Part shown: positions 17,201 to 26,185 of the stretch, in pieces | Layout: each line of letters begins with the position of its first letter | Numbering within the stretch: position 1 is the first letter of the stretch | Origin: Streptomyces sp. R21 | Lineage (GTDB): Bacteria; Actinomycetota; Actinomycetes; Streptomycetales; Streptomycetaceae | Reading direction: 5' to 3' | Assembly (NCBI RefSeq): GCF_041051975.1 | Contig: NZ_CP163435.1 | Span: forward strand, 3,596,001-3,660,000 | Length of the DNA: 64,000 bases | Notes under the pieces: generated by a model | Databases searched by the model: none | What the model saw: only the letters and a program-made list of their open reading frames with translations | Told to the model about the DNA's origin: nothing | Translations under genes and position numbers: made by a program

Positions 17201-17611
17201 GTGCGGTTCAGGATCACCGGGGCGCTCTCCGACCTCTACGAAGCCGACTGGATCTTCGGCGAGGCCGCCCGGACCGCGGACGCGCCAGGGGTGGCCGCGC
17301 AGGGCTGGCTCCGGCAAGCGGACGCGGCCCAGCAACTGGCCGGCCGCACCGGGACGGTCGCCCAGACGTACAACGCCGTCACGTACTACCGGAAGGCCGC
17401 GGACAGCGCTCTGGAGGACGGCGACCCCGGGACGGCGGCCATCGCGAACGTACGCCGGGGCGCGGTCTTCAATGGACTCGGTGACGTCCCCCGGGCCGAG
17501 GAGGCATACCGCGAGGCCCTGCGCCTCACGGAGGACCCGGAACGGGCAGCCTTGCTGCACGCCATGATCGACGACCTGAACACCCCGCACGCCGAAACGG
17601 CCGACGAGTGA
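14276..17611 (+). CDS. SAV_2336-type vWA domain protein with helical repeats
   Basis: 1111 aa. After a disordered Pro-rich N-terminus, residues about 175-330 form a von Willebrand A-like domain: LLLLMDVSTSTVVW supplies the MIDAS motif D186-x-S188-x-S190, and LTLVLSDCAGPMW supplies the later strand. A winged-helix-like stretch follows, then from about residue 560 a long TPR-like helical array to the C-terminus. This architecture matches SAV_2336 N-terminal domain proteins. It should pair with the MoxR ATPase through the vWA domain and scaffold partners through the repeats. The ATG at 14276 follows AGGTGA; a GTG at 14267 overlapping the MoxR stop is the alternative. Confidence 0.85.
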   Translation: MSAKAPRSAPASGVSAELTALVARMREADIPPSVEELADALWLARWLPAPERPSAAPVPTGPAGPRPPTGTGDGGLPAPPPTPYQPHSESRPADRAGLFAPGPGDETAAGTPAMRPVRVPAAPALPEPLALQRGLRPLQRYRAPVRPVPRTLDENATAEQAAETGLLLPVLRTERRREARLLLLMDVSTSTVVWQQALDELRQVCERAGAFREVHVQYLHESEGGLPGCAAGPERSGPLHAPEQLCDPTGRRLTLVLSDCAGPMWRSGRMQRLLHRWASTAPVAVVQPLPQRMWLRTHLPARRGLLHRREGPAGQLEFTPDRGRPERAALPIPVLALRRGSVEGWARLIAGSTGQSLSTAAGWVRAEHAPSAAPVRAAEDISGEERVRAFWRPASQEARRLAVYLSAVPLYLPVMQLVQHAMLAGSGPEVLSEVLLSGLLKRREDAADPRAVRYDFLPGVAGELRSHLAVHEVELLFKHCSEYVERRFGRSARNFPAMAGEFLRGAVEPTGAGTSGGEEEPSGLRAFAEVSAEVLRDLGQRIPAPPLPPMDSEELVAKGRAAFARYEAEGLTRELDTAIGHFGEAVAYARREKGRLAAAEELAGALLARWRVRRVGEDLRDALEALGGSSPRTAAPRTQLLRGLIHWALAGELPGSGLDFEGISEDVRTWAREQDTAYPAERWASALLLHRADAALTEAMSGSMPIEPPSWHRLGAESYPTVRRAFAEQAAPLASPRGLFRADSAEEWYVRGLERAIASVKPLLDFSPAERGRLVCGRLWLDLARQYAGHGAVPAAAALDIAADAAQTAVDNLLAAVRSEDVLPAPERCRAWLDVASALEIVQPAREDGRERRLILGAVEQAMAAAGDDTALRYECHVWAARTYRARHDATGRDTDLDSSVAAWKEAVLLLDQDDPHTAGVLTEYGTALIARGQERSSAEDADAAVRILRSAVDETAETDPELPQRRIHLGIAHIVRFRITGALSDLYEADWIFGEAARTADAPGVAAQGWLRQADAAQQLAGRTGTVAQTYNAVTYYRKAADSALEDGDPGTAAIANVRRGAVFNGLGDVPRAEEAYREALRLTEDPERAALLHAMIDDLNTPHAETADE

Positions 17612-17760
17612 CGGCCGCTGTGGACGAGAGCGACATACCCCTGCCCGAGATCCGCCTCCCCGACCGGACAGACCATCCGGTATTGGCGGCGATCCTCTCC
17701 GACCTCCAGGTCCGCGCCCGGCAGCCCGTCGTCGTGGCCCACTACGAGGACGCGCCATGA
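17608..17760 (+). CDS. Candidate Y-x-D-x-x cyclophane (triceptide) precursor peptide
   Basis: 50 aa from GTG at 17608. The gene overlaps the vWA gene stop by four bases (GTGA) and the maturase start by four bases (ATGA). The leader-like part includes DIPLPEIRLPDR and HPVLAAILSDL, which resembles FxSxx-COOH leader segments (a PLP motif, then an amphipathic helix). The C-terminus is VVVAHYEDAP. FxsB substrates end F-x-S-x-x; here Tyr46 and Asp48 occupy those positions, five and three from the end. I infer an aryl-to-beta-carbon crosslink from Tyr46 to Asp48. Neither modification nor export is shown. GTG at 17620 is an alternative start that keeps the same core. Confidence 0.72.
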   Translation: MTAAVDESDIPLPEIRLPDRTDHPVLAAILSDLQVRARQPVVVAHYEDAP

Positions 17761-18992
17761 CCGGACGCCCGGTGATCACCCACCCCAGCTGGCCGCACGC
17801 ACTCCTCGACACGTCGGCCCATTTCCCCACACCCTTCCGGCAGTTCGTGCTGAAGGTGCACAGCCGCTGCAACCTGGACTGCTCGTACTGCTACATCTAC
17901 CGCGGCGCGGACACCAGTTGGCGCGAGCGACCGGCACGGGTCGCCGAGCGCACCGTGCACCGGACGGCGGCCCGCATCGCCGAGCATGCGCGTGCCCATG
18001 AACTCGACGCCATCCGCATCGAGTTGCACGGCGGCGAACCCCTCCTCGCCGGTCCCGCACCCGTCCTCGCGTACACCGAGGCCGTACGGGCCGCCGTGCC
18101 CCGCACCACCCAGGTCACCGCCACCGTGCAGACCAACGGCACCCGCCTCACCGAAGCCGCGCTCGACCGGCTCGCCGACGCCGGGATCCGGGTCGGCCTC
18201 AGCCTCGACGGCGGGCGCGCCGCCCACAACGCGCGCCGCACCGACCGCGCCGGACGCCCCGCCTGGCCCGCCGCCCGCGCCGCCGCCAAACGCCTCGCGG
18301 CGCGCCCGGCGACGTACGCGGGAATCCTCTGCACCATCGACCTCGCCACCGACCCCCGGGACGTCTACCGCTCTCTCCTCGGCCTGGACCCGCCCGGCGT
18401 GGACTTTCTTCTCCCGCACGCGAATTGGAGCAGCCCGCCGCCGCGCGTCGCCCGCGAGACACCCGGCCGGCACCGGCCCCGCCCCACCCCCTACGGGGAC
18501 TGGCTCGCCACCGTCTTCGACGCGTGGTGGGACGAGAGCCGGATGCGCACCAGGGTGCGGCTCTTCCAGGAGATCGCGGCGCTGCTGCTCGGCGCGCCCG
18601 GCGGCGCCGAAGCCGTTGGGCTGTCGCCGATGGCCGCCGTGGTCGTCGAGACGGACGGGGCCATCGAACAGGTCGACTCGCTGCGCTCCGCCTACCAGGG
18701 GGCGCCGGAGACCGGGCTCGACGTGTTCCGGCACTCCTTCGAGCGGGCACTGCGCCATCCCGGCATCGCCGCACGCCAGTTGGGGGAGCGGGCCCTCGCC
18801 GCCGAATGCCGGGGCTGCCCGGTGCACCGGGTGTGCGGCGGCGGCAACTACGTGCACCGCTATGCCCCCGGCACGGGATTTCTGCACCCCAGCGTCTACT
18901 GCGCCGACCTCGAACGGCTCATACGCCATGTCGCGCACCGTCTGAGCCGCACGGTGACCCAGTCCAGTTCTGCTCCAACTGAGCATCTCTGA
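17757..18992 (+). CDS. fxsB: FxsB-type radical SAM/SPASM cyclophane maturase
   Basis: 411 aa. The radical SAM cluster motif is C38-x3-C42-x2-C45 (SRCNLDCSYCYIY), preceded by FRQFVLKVH as in FxsB enzymes, with ELHGGEPLLAG as the SAM-binding GGE motif. The C-terminal SPASM-like region carries ECRGCPVHRVCGGGNYVHRY and a final PSVYCADL Cys, so auxiliary iron-sulfur ligation is likely. FxsB enzymes join an aromatic ring to the beta carbon two residues later. The start ATG overlaps the precursor stop (ATGA), tying the enzyme to that peptide. Family assignment is firm; substrate assignment rests on position and motif. Confidence 0.88.
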   Translation: MTGRPVITHPSWPHALLDTSAHFPTPFRQFVLKVHSRCNLDCSYCYIYRGADTSWRERPARVAERTVHRTAARIAEHARAHELDAIRIELHGGEPLLAGPAPVLAYTEAVRAAVPRTTQVTATVQTNGTRLTEAALDRLADAGIRVGLSLDGGRAAHNARRTDRAGRPAWPAARAAAKRLAARPATYAGILCTIDLATDPRDVYRSLLGLDPPGVDFLLPHANWSSPPPRVARETPGRHRPRPTPYGDWLATVFDAWWDESRMRTRVRLFQEIAALLLGAPGGAEAVGLSPMAAVVVETDGAIEQVDSLRSAYQGAPETGLDVFRHSFERALRHPGIAARQLGERALAAECRGCPVHRVCGGGNYVHRYAPGTGFLHPSVYCADLERLIRHVAHRLSRTVTQSSSAPTEHL

Positions 18993-18999
18993 AGTACTT

Positions 19000-19046
19000 T
19001 TGACACACTATTGAATAACCTGAGAACAGTCGTGACAGGTTCGTCT
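19000..19046 (+). promoter_or_regulatory. AT-rich candidate promoter before the NB-ARC gene
   Basis: The 68-bp gap after the maturase is unusually AT-rich for this locus and holds TTGACA (19000-19005), a good -35. The -10 is poor: AGAACA (19023-19028) at 17 bp is the best I see. The last gene may have its own promoter in addition to read-through. Confidence 0.35.
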
Positions 19047-19060
19047 GATGGGACTGCGCA

Positions 19061-22018
19061 ATGACGGCGGAGCACGCTCACGTCACGGTGGTCTTCGCCG
19101 GCCAGAGCGAGTCGTGGGCCAAGTGGATCGACCACCAGATCAGGGCCGCGGGCCGCGGCAGCACACTCGTGCGCTGGAATCCGCTGCGCCGCCTTCCCGA
19201 ACCCGAGGCCCTCACCGAGCTGCTCAGCGCTCCCGGACGCATCCTCCTCGTCATCGACGACTGGCACGAGCGCCTCGGGGCGGAACGCTTCGGGGCATGG
19301 GCCGAGGTGCTGCGCGAGGCCCTGCCGCAGCACCCGGACCGCATCGCCGCCGTCAGCATCACCGCCCAGCCCATGCCGCAGGCCGTCATCGCGCTCGCCC
19401 CCGTCGAACTGCGCGGACTGCGCCCCGAAGTGGCCCGCAGCCGCGTCCTGGAATGCGCCGGCGTCCCAGCGCCCAGCACCCTCGTCGACCTGTCCCGCGG
19501 CCCCCGCTTCCCCGACGACCCGCCGGCCGTATGGCAGGCGCCGCGCCGCAACCGCCGGTTCATCGGCCGCACCGAACTGCTGGAGAAGGTGTACGGCGCC
19601 TTCTCCGCCGCGGGCGCCGACGGCTGCTCCGTGGCGCTGCTCGGCCCCGGCGGCGTCGGCAAGAGCCAGCTGGCTCTGGAGTACGTCCACCGCTTCGCGG
19701 GGGAGTACGACATCGTGTGGTGGGTCAGCGCCGCCGGACGCGTCACCGCACGCCAGAAGTTCGCCGAACTGGCCCCCCGGCTCGGCATCACCGACGCCGG
19801 CGACCTGGGCGCCACCATCAGGGCCGTCAAGGGCGGACTCGACGCCACCGCACAACCCTGGCTGCTGGTCCTGGACGGGGCCGGCGACCCCGAGCGCGTC
19901 CTCGACCTCGTCCCCGAAGGCCGTGGCCATGTCCTGGTCACCACGCACCGCAGCGAGTGGGCGGCGCACGCCGCGACCATGACCGTGCCGGTCTTCGAAC
20001 GGAACGAGAGCGTGGCGTTCGTCGGCCGGCGCACCGCGCGCCTGAGCGACCGTGAGGCGGAGCAACTCGCCGACGCCGTACAGGACATGCCGCTGCTGCT
20101 CGACCAGATGGCGGGCTGGCTCGACCTCAACCGCACCGCATCGGTGGACGACTACATCCGAGAGCTCCAGGAAGGCAGGCCGGAGGGCTTCGGCGTCCTG
20201 GAGTCCGCGCACTACCCGCAGAACTTCCGCGTCGTCTGGTCGACGCTCTACAACAGCCTGCGCGACGACTTCCGGCCCGCCTGGGACCTGCTGAACCTGC
20301 TCTCCTGCTTCTCTCCCGAAGTGGTGCCCGTACGGCTGCTGCAGACGGCCCGGCACAGCGACCTGCCGCCCGGCCTCGCCGACCTCGTCGGCGAACCCAG
20401 CAGCTGGAACACCGCGCTGCGAAGGCTCTCCGAGATCACCTCCATGCGCGTCGAGTACGAGCAGGGTCCGCGCGACATCCAGACCGTCGGCACCCTGCGC
20501 ATGCACCGCCTCTTCCACCGGTACGTGCGCTCCGTGCTGTCCCCGCACGACGCCGCCCGCCACTCCGCCGCGGCCCGCAAGGTGCTCGTCTCCGCGGACC
20601 CGCGCGATCCGGGCTCCGCGGGCAACTGGGCGCGCTACGCCGACCTCATCCCGCACCTGGAGCCCTCCGGCGCCCTGGAGGCCGGGGACGACGACGTCCG
20701 CGAACTCGTCCTCAACTGCATCGAGTACCTGCGCAGCCGCGGCGAGTACCACGACGGCTGGTGGCTCAGCCATCAGGTCGTCGAGCACTGGCGCAGGGCA
20801 TCGGGTGACACCGACCGCTCCGTCCTCGTCGCCGTCCACCAGCTCGCCAACATGCTGCGCAGGCTGGGGCGTTACCCGGAGGCCGAGGAAGTGGGCCGCG
20901 AGACCCTGCGCCGCCTCCGCGGCGCACAGAGCGTCCGGCCCATCGAGGTGATCCGCGCCAAGGACGGCCTCGGCGGCACCCTGATGGCGCTCGGCCGGTA
21001 CGCGGAGGCACGCACCCTCTTCGAGGAGGCCGCCTCCGACGCCGCCGAGGAACTCGGCGGCGAGACCGTACCGCGCACCCTCACCATCCGCAGCAACCTC
21101 GCCGTGGCCCTCGGTCTGCAGGGTCGGTACGTCGAATCGCTCGCCCTGCACCGCAGGATCTTCGAGGCCCGGGTGGACCTGCTCGGCGGCAAGCACCCGC
21201 TCACCCTCAACTCGGCGCTACGCACCTCCTGGATGCTGCGGCTGCTCGGCAGCTACCGGGAGGCGCTCGCCATCCAGGGCCACAACTCCCGCGTCCACAG
21301 CCAGGTTCTGGACCGCACCCACAGCCAGACCCTGCATGCCGAGCACAACCTCGCCCTGTGCGCCCGCCGCGACGGCGACCTCCAGTTCGCGCATGCCATG
21401 ATGCGCGGCGTCCGCGAGAAGGTGCTGCGCAGGCGCGGCGCCCTGCACCCGGAGACCCTGATGGTCTCCTGCGACTACGCCATGCTGCTGCGCCAGCTGG
21501 ACCGGATCGAGCAGGCCAGGGAGCTGGCCGAGACCACGGCGACCCGCTATGCGGCCCAGCTCGGCGACCTGCATCCGTACACCATCGGGGCCCGGGACAA
21601 CGTGGCCACCGTCATGCGGGACATGGGCGAGACGCGCGGCGCGCTGGAGCTGTCACTGCGCACGACACAGCAGATGGAGGAGGCCGTCGGGCGGGAGCAC
21701 CCGTGGGCCATCGGCTGCGCGAAGAACGCGGTGGCCGCACTCGCCGCCGTCGGCGACGCCGAGACCGCCGCGACCCTCGGCCGGGACGCCGCCGAGCGCG
21801 CTGCCCACGCTCTCGGTGAAAGCCATGTGCTGACCATCAGCCTCAAGGCGGGGCTCGCCATCGACCTGTCCGAGCTGGGCGAGCCGGACGAGGCCGATCA
21901 GCTGCACCGGGACGCGGTCGGCCGGCTCACCGGGCTCCTCGGCGCCGACCACCAGCACACCCGCTACATCCTCGAACGGCAGCGCCCCTACTGGGACTTC
22001 GAGCCCCAGCCGATCTGA
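19061..22018 (+). CDS. TIR-like/NB-ARC/TPR protein of the FxSxx-COOH type
   Basis: 985 aa, a bacterial NLR-like protein. Residues 1-135 are a TIR-like Rossmann domain (HVTVVFAGQSESWAKWIDHQIR and ILLVIDDWHERLG). An NB-ARC-type STAND NTPase follows, with FIGRTELLEKV, Walker A GPGGVGKSQLA near residue 200 and WLLVLDGAGDPERVLDLVPE as Walker B. The C-terminal half (from about 560) is a TPR array ending in units such as GDAETAATLGRDAAERAAHALG. It matches the tetratricopeptide component of FxSxx-COOH systems. The probable role is a signal-dependent oligomerising sensor/effector. Whether the TIR-like domain is an active NADase or only a scaffold cannot be judged. The start at 19061 lacks a strong ribosome-binding site. 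Confidence 0.87.
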   Translation: MTAEHAHVTVVFAGQSESWAKWIDHQIRAAGRGSTLVRWNPLRRLPEPEALTELLSAPGRILLVIDDWHERLGAERFGAWAEVLREALPQHPDRIAAVSITAQPMPQAVIALAPVELRGLRPEVARSRVLECAGVPAPSTLVDLSRGPRFPDDPPAVWQAPRRNRRFIGRTELLEKVYGAFSAAGADGCSVALLGPGGVGKSQLALEYVHRFAGEYDIVWWVSAAGRVTARQKFAELAPRLGITDAGDLGATIRAVKGGLDATAQPWLLVLDGAGDPERVLDLVPEGRGHVLVTTHRSEWAAHAATMTVPVFERNESVAFVGRRTARLSDREAEQLADAVQDMPLLLDQMAGWLDLNRTASVDDYIRELQEGRPEGFGVLESAHYPQNFRVVWSTLYNSLRDDFRPAWDLLNLLSCFSPEVVPVRLLQTARHSDLPPGLADLVGEPSSWNTALRRLSEITSMRVEYEQGPRDIQTVGTLRMHRLFHRYVRSVLSPHDAARHSAAARKVLVSADPRDPGSAGNWARYADLIPHLEPSGALEAGDDDVRELVLNCIEYLRSRGEYHDGWWLSHQVVEHWRRASGDTDRSVLVAVHQLANMLRRLGRYPEAEEVGRETLRRLRGAQSVRPIEVIRAKDGLGGTLMALGRYAEARTLFEEAASDAAEELGGETVPRTLTIRSNLAVALGLQGRYVESLALHRRIFEARVDLLGGKHPLTLNSALRTSWMLRLLGSYREALAIQGHNSRVHSQVLDRTHSQTLHAEHNLALCARRDGDLQFAHAMMRGVREKVLRRRGALHPETLMVSCDYAMLLRQLDRIEQARELAETTATRYAAQLGDLHPYTIGARDNVATVMRDMGETRGALELSLRTTQQMEEAVGREHPWAIGCAKNAVAALAAVGDAETAATLGRDAAERAAHALGESHVLTISLKAGLAIDLSELGEPDEADQLHRDAVGRLTGLLGADHQHTRYILERQRPYWDFEPQPI

Positions 22019-22035
22019 GACCGGTCGGCGAACGC

Positions 22036-22082
22036 CGGTGGGCCCGGCCCCGAGTCGCAGGAACTCGGGGCCGGGCCCACCG
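22036..22082. terminator. Strong bidirectional terminator
   Basis: A perfect stem of about 20 bp (22036-22055 with 22063-22082) and a 7-base loop separate the convergent NB-ARC and kgd genes. Confidence 0.85.
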
Positions 22083-22101
22083 TACGTACATCCGCCGAGG
22101 C

Positions 22102-25100
22102 CTAGGCCTCGAACACCTCACGCACCAGCTGCTCCTGCTCCGCCTGGTGCCGCTTCGCGGAACCGACGGCGGGGGAGGAGGAGTGCGGACGCGAGATGCG
22201 GCGCAGGCGCTCGCCGTGCGGGACGTCCGCGCCGACCGCCAGGTCCAGGTGGTCGATCAGGTTGAGCGCGATGAACGGCCAGGCACCCTGGTTCGCCGGC
22301 TCCTCCTGGGCCCACAGGTACTTCTCGGCGTTCGGGTACTTGGCGATCTCCGCCTGGACCTCGGCACCCGGCAGCGGGTACAGACGCTCGAGGCGGATGA
22401 TCGCGGTGTCCGTGATGCCGCGCTTCTTCCGCTCGCCGTCGAGGTCGTAGTACAGCTTGCCCGCGCAGAAGACGACCTTGCGGACCGCGGCCGCGTCGAC
22501 CGAGTCGTCGCCGATGACGGGGCGGAAGCCGCCCGTCGTGAACTCCTCCGCCTTCGACGCGGCGGCCTTCAGACGCAGCATCGACTTCGGGGTGAAGACC
22601 ACCAGCGGCTTGTGGTGCGGGTTGTGCACCTGCCACCGCAGGAGGTGGAAGTAGTTCGACGGGAGCGTCGGCTGGGCGACCGTCATGTTGTTCTGCGCGC
22701 ACAGCTGGAGGAAGCGCTCGATGCGCGCGGACGAGTGGTCCGGGCCCTGGCCCTCGTAGCCGTGCGGGAGGAGCAGGGTGACGCCGGACGTCTGGCCCCA
22801 CTTCTGCTCCGCCGCCGAGATGTACTCGTCGACGATCGTCTGCGCGCCGTTGACGAAGTCGCCGAACTGCGCCTCCCACAGCACGAGGGACTCGGGACGG
22901 GCCAGCGAGTAGCCGTACTCGAAGCCCATGACCGCGTACTCGGAGAGCAGGGAGTCGTAGACGTTGTAGCGGGCCTGCTCGTCCGACAGGTAGAGGAGCG
23001 GGGTGAAGTCCTCGCCCGTCTGCCGGTCGATGAGGACCGCGTGGCGCTGGCCGAACGTGCCCCGTCGGGAGTCCTGGCCCGACAGGCGGACCGGGGTGCC
23101 CTCCAGGAGCAGCGAACCGATGGCCAGGGTCTCGCCCATGCCCCAGTCGATCGTGCCGTCCTCGATCATCGCCGCGCGGCGCTGCAGCTGCGGCAGCAGA
23201 CGCGGGTGCACGGTGACGTTGTCGGGGATGTTGACCTGGGACTCGGCGATGCGCTTGACGACCTCCTGGGAGATCGCGGTCGTCACGGCCACCGGGAACT
23301 CGGCCTGCGGGTCCGGGACATGCGCCTCGGACGGAGCCGCGACGGCCTCGCGGACCTCGGTGAAGACCTTCTCCAGCTGGCCCTGGAAGTCCTGCAGCGC
23401 CTGCTCGGCCTCTTCCAGCGTGATGTCGCCGCGACCGATGAGGGACTCGGTGTAGAGCTTGCGCACCGAGCGCTTCTTGTCGATCAGGTCGTACATCAGC
23501 GGCTGCGTGAACGCCGGGTTGTCCGACTCGTTGTGACCGCGGCGGCGGTAGCAGATGAGGTCGATCACGACGTCCTTGTTGAACGCCTGACGGAACTCGA
23601 ACGCGAGCCGTGCGACACGGACGACGGCCTCGGGGTCGTCGCCGTTCACGTGGAAGATCGGCGCCTCGATCATGCGGGCCACGTCGGTGGCGTACATGGA
23701 GGAGCGCGACGACTCCGGGGCGGCGGTGAAGCCGACCTGGTTGTTGATGACGATGTGGACCGTGCCGCCCGTGCGGTAACCGCGCAGCTGCGACATGTTG
23801 AGCGTCTCGGCGACCACACCCTGGCCCGCGAAGGCCGCGTCACCGTGCAGGGCGACCGGCAGGACCGTGAAGTCCGTGCCGCCCTTGTTGATGATGTCCT
23901 GCTTGGCGCGGACGATGCCCTCGATGACCGGGTCGACCGTCTCCAGGTGGGACGGGTTGGCGGCCAGCGAGACCTTGATCTGCTCGCCGTCGAGGCCCGT
24001 GAAGGTGCCCTGGGCGCCCAGGTGGTACTTCACGTCGCCGGAGCCGTGCATCGACTTCGGGTCGAGGTTGCCCTCGAACTCGCGGAAGATCTGCGCGTAC
24101 GACTTGCCGACGATGTTGGCGAGGACGTTCAGCCGGCCGCGGTGGGCCATGCCGATGACGACCTCGTCGAGCCGGGATTCCGCCGCGCTGTCGATGACCG
24201 CGTCAAGGAGCGGGATGACGGACTCGCCGCCCTCCAGGCTGAAGCGCTTCTGGCCGACGTACTTCGTCTGCAGGAAGGTCTCGAAGGCCTCCGCCGCGTT
24301 CAGCCGGCGCAGGATGCGCAGCTGCTCCTCGCGCTCCGGCTTGGAGTGCGAGCGCTCGATCCGGTCCTGGATCCACTTGCGCTGCTTCGGGTCCTGGATG
24401 TGCATGAACTCGACGCCGGTGGTGCGGCAGTACGAGTCGCGCAGCACACCGAGGATGTCGCGCAGCTTCATCAGGGACTTGCCGGCGAAGCCGCCGACCG
24501 CGAACTCCCGCTCCAGGTCCCACAGGGTGAGGCCGTGCTCGGTGATGTCCAGGTCGGGGTGCTTGCGCTGGCGGTACTCCAGCGGGTCGGTGTCGGCCAT
24601 GACGTGGCCGCGGACCCGGTAGGAGTGGATCAGCTCGAAGACGCGCGCGGCCTTCGTGACGTCGTCGTCGTGGCTGGCGTCGATGTCCTTGAGCCAGCGG
24701 ACCGGCTCGTAGGGAATGCGCAGGGCCTCGAAGATCTCGTCGTAGAAGCCGCCCTCGCCGAGGAGGAGGTTCGCGACGATCCGCAGGAACTCGCCGGACG
24801 CGGCGCCCTGGATCACCCGGTGGTCGTAGGTCGACGTGAGCGTCATGACCTTCGAGATGCCGAGCTTGTTCAGGGTGTCCTGGGAGGTTCCCTGGAACTC
24901 CGCGGGGTAGTCCATGGAGCCGACGCCCATGATGACCGACTGTCCGGGCATCAGACGCGGGACCGAGTGGACGGTGCCGAGGCCGCCGGGGTTGGTCAGC
25001 GAGACCGTGACGCCGGTGAAGTCGTCCATGCCGAGCTTGCCGTCGCGGGCGCGCCGGACGATGTCCTCGTAGGCCTGCCAGAACTCGAAGAAGTTCAGGG

Positions 25101-25905
25101 TCTCGGCCTTCTTGATGCCCGCGACCACGAGCTGGCGGTCGCCGTTGGGCTTCACCAGGTCGATGGCGAGGCCGAAGTTGATGTGCTCCGGCTTGACCAG
25201 GGTCGGCTTGCCGTCCTTCTCGACGAACGAGTAGTTCATCGACGGCATGGCCTTGATGGCCTGCACCATCGCGTAGCCGATGAGGTGGGTGAAGGAGATC
25301 TTCCCGCCCCGGGCACGCTTCAGGTGATTGTTGATGACGATGCGGTTGTCGAAGAGCAGCTTCACCGGGACGGCGCGCACGGACGTGGCCGTGGGCACCT
25401 CCAGCGAGGCGTTCATGTTCTTCGCGACGGCACCTGCGGGACCGCGCAGCGTCACGTACTCGGGGCCCGCGGGGGCCTCGGTCGCGGGTGCGGCGGCCGG
25501 CTTCGCGGCAGCGGCAGGCTTGGCGGCGGCCGGAGCCGCCTTAGCCGGAGCCGGAGCAGCGGCCGGGGCCGGAGCGGCGGCAGCGGGCTGCGGCGCCGCA
25601 GGGGCGGCCGGAGCAGCCGCGGGCGCGGCCTGGGCCGGAGCCGCGGGTGCGGCAGGAGCCGCGGTGGTGGGGGCTGCGGCCCCCGCGGCCGCAGTACCCG
25701 CCGGAGCCGAGGCGGCAGGAGCCCCCGGCTTGTAGTCGGCGAAGAAGTCCCACCAGGCTCGGTCTACCGAATTCGGGTCCTGGAGGTACTGCTGATAGAT
25801 CTCGTCGACGAGCCACTCATTGGGACCGAACGCCGCGGCGGGGTTCTTCCCGGCGGCTTGGTCATCGGTCGAGATGCTCGAGTTACTGGGGGACTGTGGC
25901 GACAC
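22102..25905 (-). CDS. kgd: Multifunctional 2-oxoglutarate decarboxylase/dehydrogenase E1-E2 (Kgd)
   Basis: 1267 aa TCA-cycle enzyme of the actinobacterial type. In order: a short E1 assembly helix ([23 protein letters not shown]), an Ala/Pro-rich linker (about residues 60-150), an E2-like acyltransferase domain with [16 protein letters not shown], then thiamine-diphosphate E1 domains with [26 protein letters not shown] and [12 protein letters not shown]. There is no lipoyl domain, so the lipoyl groups must come from another E2. The GTG at 25905 ([10 protein letters not shown]) is the start I recall in orthologues; an in-frame GTG at 25932 would add nine basic residues. Regulation in the family is by the FHA protein GarA/OdhI. 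Confidence 0.94.
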   Translation of the reverse strand: MSPQSPSNSSISTDDQAAGKNPAAAFGPNEWLVDEIYQQYLQDPNSVDRAWWDFFADYKPGAPAASAPAGTAAAGAAAPTTAAPAAPAAPAQAAPAAAPAAPAAPQPAAAAPAPAAAPAPAKAAPAAAKPAAAAKPAAAPATEAPAGPEYVTLRGPAGAVAKNMNASLEVPTATSVRAVPVKLLFDNRIVINNHLKRARGGKISFTHLIGYAMVQAIKAMPSMNYSFVEKDGKPTLVKPEHINFGLAIDLVKPNGDRQLVVAGIKKAETLNFFEFWQAYEDIVRRARDGKLGMDDFTGVTVSLTNPGGLGTVHSVPRLMPGQSVIMGVGSMDYPAEFQGTSQDTLNKLGISKVMTLTSTYDHRVIQGAASGEFLRIVANLLLGEGGFYDEIFEALRIPYEPVRWLKDIDASHDDDVTKAARVFELIHSYRVRGHVMADTDPLEYRQRKHPDLDITEHGLTLWDLEREFAVGGFAGKSLMKLRDILGVLRDSYCRTTGVEFMHIQDPKQRKWIQDRIERSHSKPEREEQLRILRRLNAAEAFETFLQTKYVGQKRFSLEGGESVIPLLDAVIDSAAESRLDEVVIGMAHRGRLNVLANIVGKSYAQIFREFEGNLDPKSMHGSGDVKYHLGAQGTFTGLDGEQIKVSLAANPSHLETVDPVIEGIVRAKQDIINKGGTDFTVLPVALHGDAAFAGQGVVAETLNMSQLRGYRTGGTVHIVINNQVGFTAAPESSRSSMYATDVARMIEAPIFHVNGDDPEAVVRVARLAFEFRQAFNKDVVIDLICYRRRGHNESDNPAFTQPLMYDLIDKKRSVRKLYTESLIGRGDITLEEAEQALQDFQGQLEKVFTEVREAVAAPSEAHVPDPQAEFPVAVTTAISQEVVKRIAESQVNIPDNVTVHPRLLPQLQRRAAMIEDGTIDWGMGETLAIGSLLLEGTPVRLSGQDSRRGTFGQRHAVLIDRQTGEDFTPLLYLSDEQARYNVYDSLLSEYAVMGFEYGYSLARPESLVLWEAQFGDFVNGAQTIVDEYISAAEQKWGQTSGVTLLLPHGYEGQGPDHSSARIERFLQLCAQNNMTVAQPTLPSNYFHLLRWQVHNPHHKPLVVFTPKSMLRLKAAASKAEEFTTGGFRPVIGDDSVDAAAVRKVVFCAGKLYYDLDGERKKRGITDTAIIRLERLYPLPGAEVQAEIAKYPNAEKYLWAQEEPANQGAWPFIALNLIDHLDLAVGADVPHGERLRRISRPHSSSPAVGSAKRHQAEQEQLVREVFEA

Positions 25906-26185
25906 GGCGGCAACCGCCCTCTTCCGCTTCACAAGGTGATGGACAGCGGGAATAAAGGCTACGCCTCCATGGCCGAGAGGTGCAGGCCGGGCCGGTCATC
26001 GTCGCGTAAGTCACACCGGAAGCTGTGTTTCAGGCAAGGAAATGGCGGGAAACAAGCGGGGTTCCAGTGCGGAATGGGTACGTCGACCCGGGCCCGCTGC
26101 CCTGACGGCGCGGCCCTTTGCCTGCTCACACGTGTCCCGCAGCGGGGACAGCCGTGGATCTTGTGGCTCCGCTTCGAACCCTACG

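Noticed and set aside
25460..25735. Ala/Gly-rich frame opposite the kgd linker
   Set aside because: Low-complexity shadow of the Ala/Pro linker; both strands give simple repeats here.
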